From: CAJCIY01 sp036379355
GTDB taxonomy: Bacteria > Actinomycetota > Actinomycetes > Mycobacteriales > CAJCIY01
DNA: 5,650 bases
Assembly (NCBI GenBank): GCA_036379355.1
Contig: DASVGV010000034.1
Location: 1 to 5,650, forward strand
Direction: 5' to 3'
Shown: one piece after another, positions 5,456 to 5,650 of the stretch
Position numbering within the stretch: the first letter of the stretch is position 1
Layout: each line of letters opens with the position of its first letter
Made by a program: the position numbers and the translations under genes
Notes under the pieces: generated by a model
Databases searched by the model: none
Seen by the model: the letters and a program-made list of their open reading frames with translations, nothing else
What the model was told of the DNA's origin: nothing

Positions 5456-5650
5456 CGACCCGGCCACCAGGTCCAGCGACCGAGCAGGCACAGGGCGGCG
5501 GGCAGCACCACCGTGCGCACGACGAGGGCGTCGACGAGCACGGCCACCGCGAGGCCCAGCCCGAGCTCCTTCATCTCGACCATGTGCAGGCTGGCGAAGA
5601 TCGCGAACACCGACACCATGACCAGGGCGGCGCTGGTCACGGTTCCGGCC
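5410..5650 (-). CDS. MMPL/RND-family membrane transporter, C-terminal end (partial)
   Basis: The minus-strand frame enters at the right edge (codons from 5649 downward) and ends at TAG (5412-5410), giving the last 79 residues. MMPL proteins are RND-type, proton-driven exporters of lipids and other compounds in actinomycetes. The fragment has a membrane helix (T-S-A-A-L-V-M-V-S-V-F-A), a short loop (M-V-E-M-K-E-L-G), then the highly typical last helix G-L-G-L-A-V-A-V-L-V-D-A-L-V-V-R-T, followed by L-P-A, L-L-G-R and W-W-P-G, which is how many MMPL proteins end. A serine/arginine-rich tail of about 18 residues follows. The N-terminal part and the start are outside the window, so the subfamily and substrate cannot be given. 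The 3' end overlaps the opposing small membrane gene by 46 bp. Confidence 0.85.
   Translation of the reverse strand, partial: AGTVTSAALVMVSVFAIFASLHMVEMKELGLGLAVAVLVDALVVRTVVLPAALCLLGRWTWWPGRQSSGSSGRALTTRS

Noticed and set aside
1..5650. Mobile element, CRISPR array, tRNA or rRNA
   Set aside because: I found no terminal inverted repeats, direct-repeat arrays, transposase motifs or RNA gene signatures, and base composition is uniform throughout.

Overview
The window looks like an ordinary chromosomal segment of a high-GC actinomycete (Actinomycetota). I estimate about 73% G+C by eye. Nearly every codon ends in G or C, GTG starts dominate, and the order leuS - degV - comEA - comEC - holA is a familiar actinobacterial housekeeping neighbourhood. 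I cannot name the genus from the sequence. I see no mobile element, CRISPR array, tRNA or rRNA.

Layout. Bases 1-95 hold the last 30 codons of a probable leucyl-tRNA synthetase gene (leuS). Overlapping its stop by 4 bp (ATGA) is a 295-residue class II synthetase-like protein (92-979), best read as an amino acid:[carrier protein] ligase. A DegV-family lipid-binding protein follows (1009-1836), then the DNA-uptake pair ComEA (1905-2690) and ComEC (2687-4150), then the DNA polymerase III delta subunit HolA (4147-5175). A 92-residue, two-helix membrane protein I do not recognise comes next (5177-5455). On the minus strand, running off the right edge, is the C-terminus of an MMPL/RND-type membrane protein (stop at 5410), whose 3' end overlaps the small gene tail to tail by 46 bp.

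Organisation. There appear to be three transcriptional blocks on the plus strand: leuS-ligase, degV, and comEA-comEC-holA-small membrane gene. The two internal breaks share one architecture: a GC-rich hairpin, a TAnnnT box, exactly 7 nt, and a GTG start. This is the pattern expected for leaderless mRNAs. Within the last block the genes are joined by GTGA overlaps or a 1-nt gap, so translation is probably coupled.

Most interesting points: the carrier-protein ligase inserted between leuS and degV with no carrier protein in view; the paired leaderless-promoter signatures; a ComEC without its C-terminal metallo-beta-lactamase domain; and a strong excess of CGTACG, partly caused by the rare codon GTA being placed almost only before CGN arginine codons. 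Apart from the ligase the region is conserved core genome, and I see no evidence of a new multigene system.
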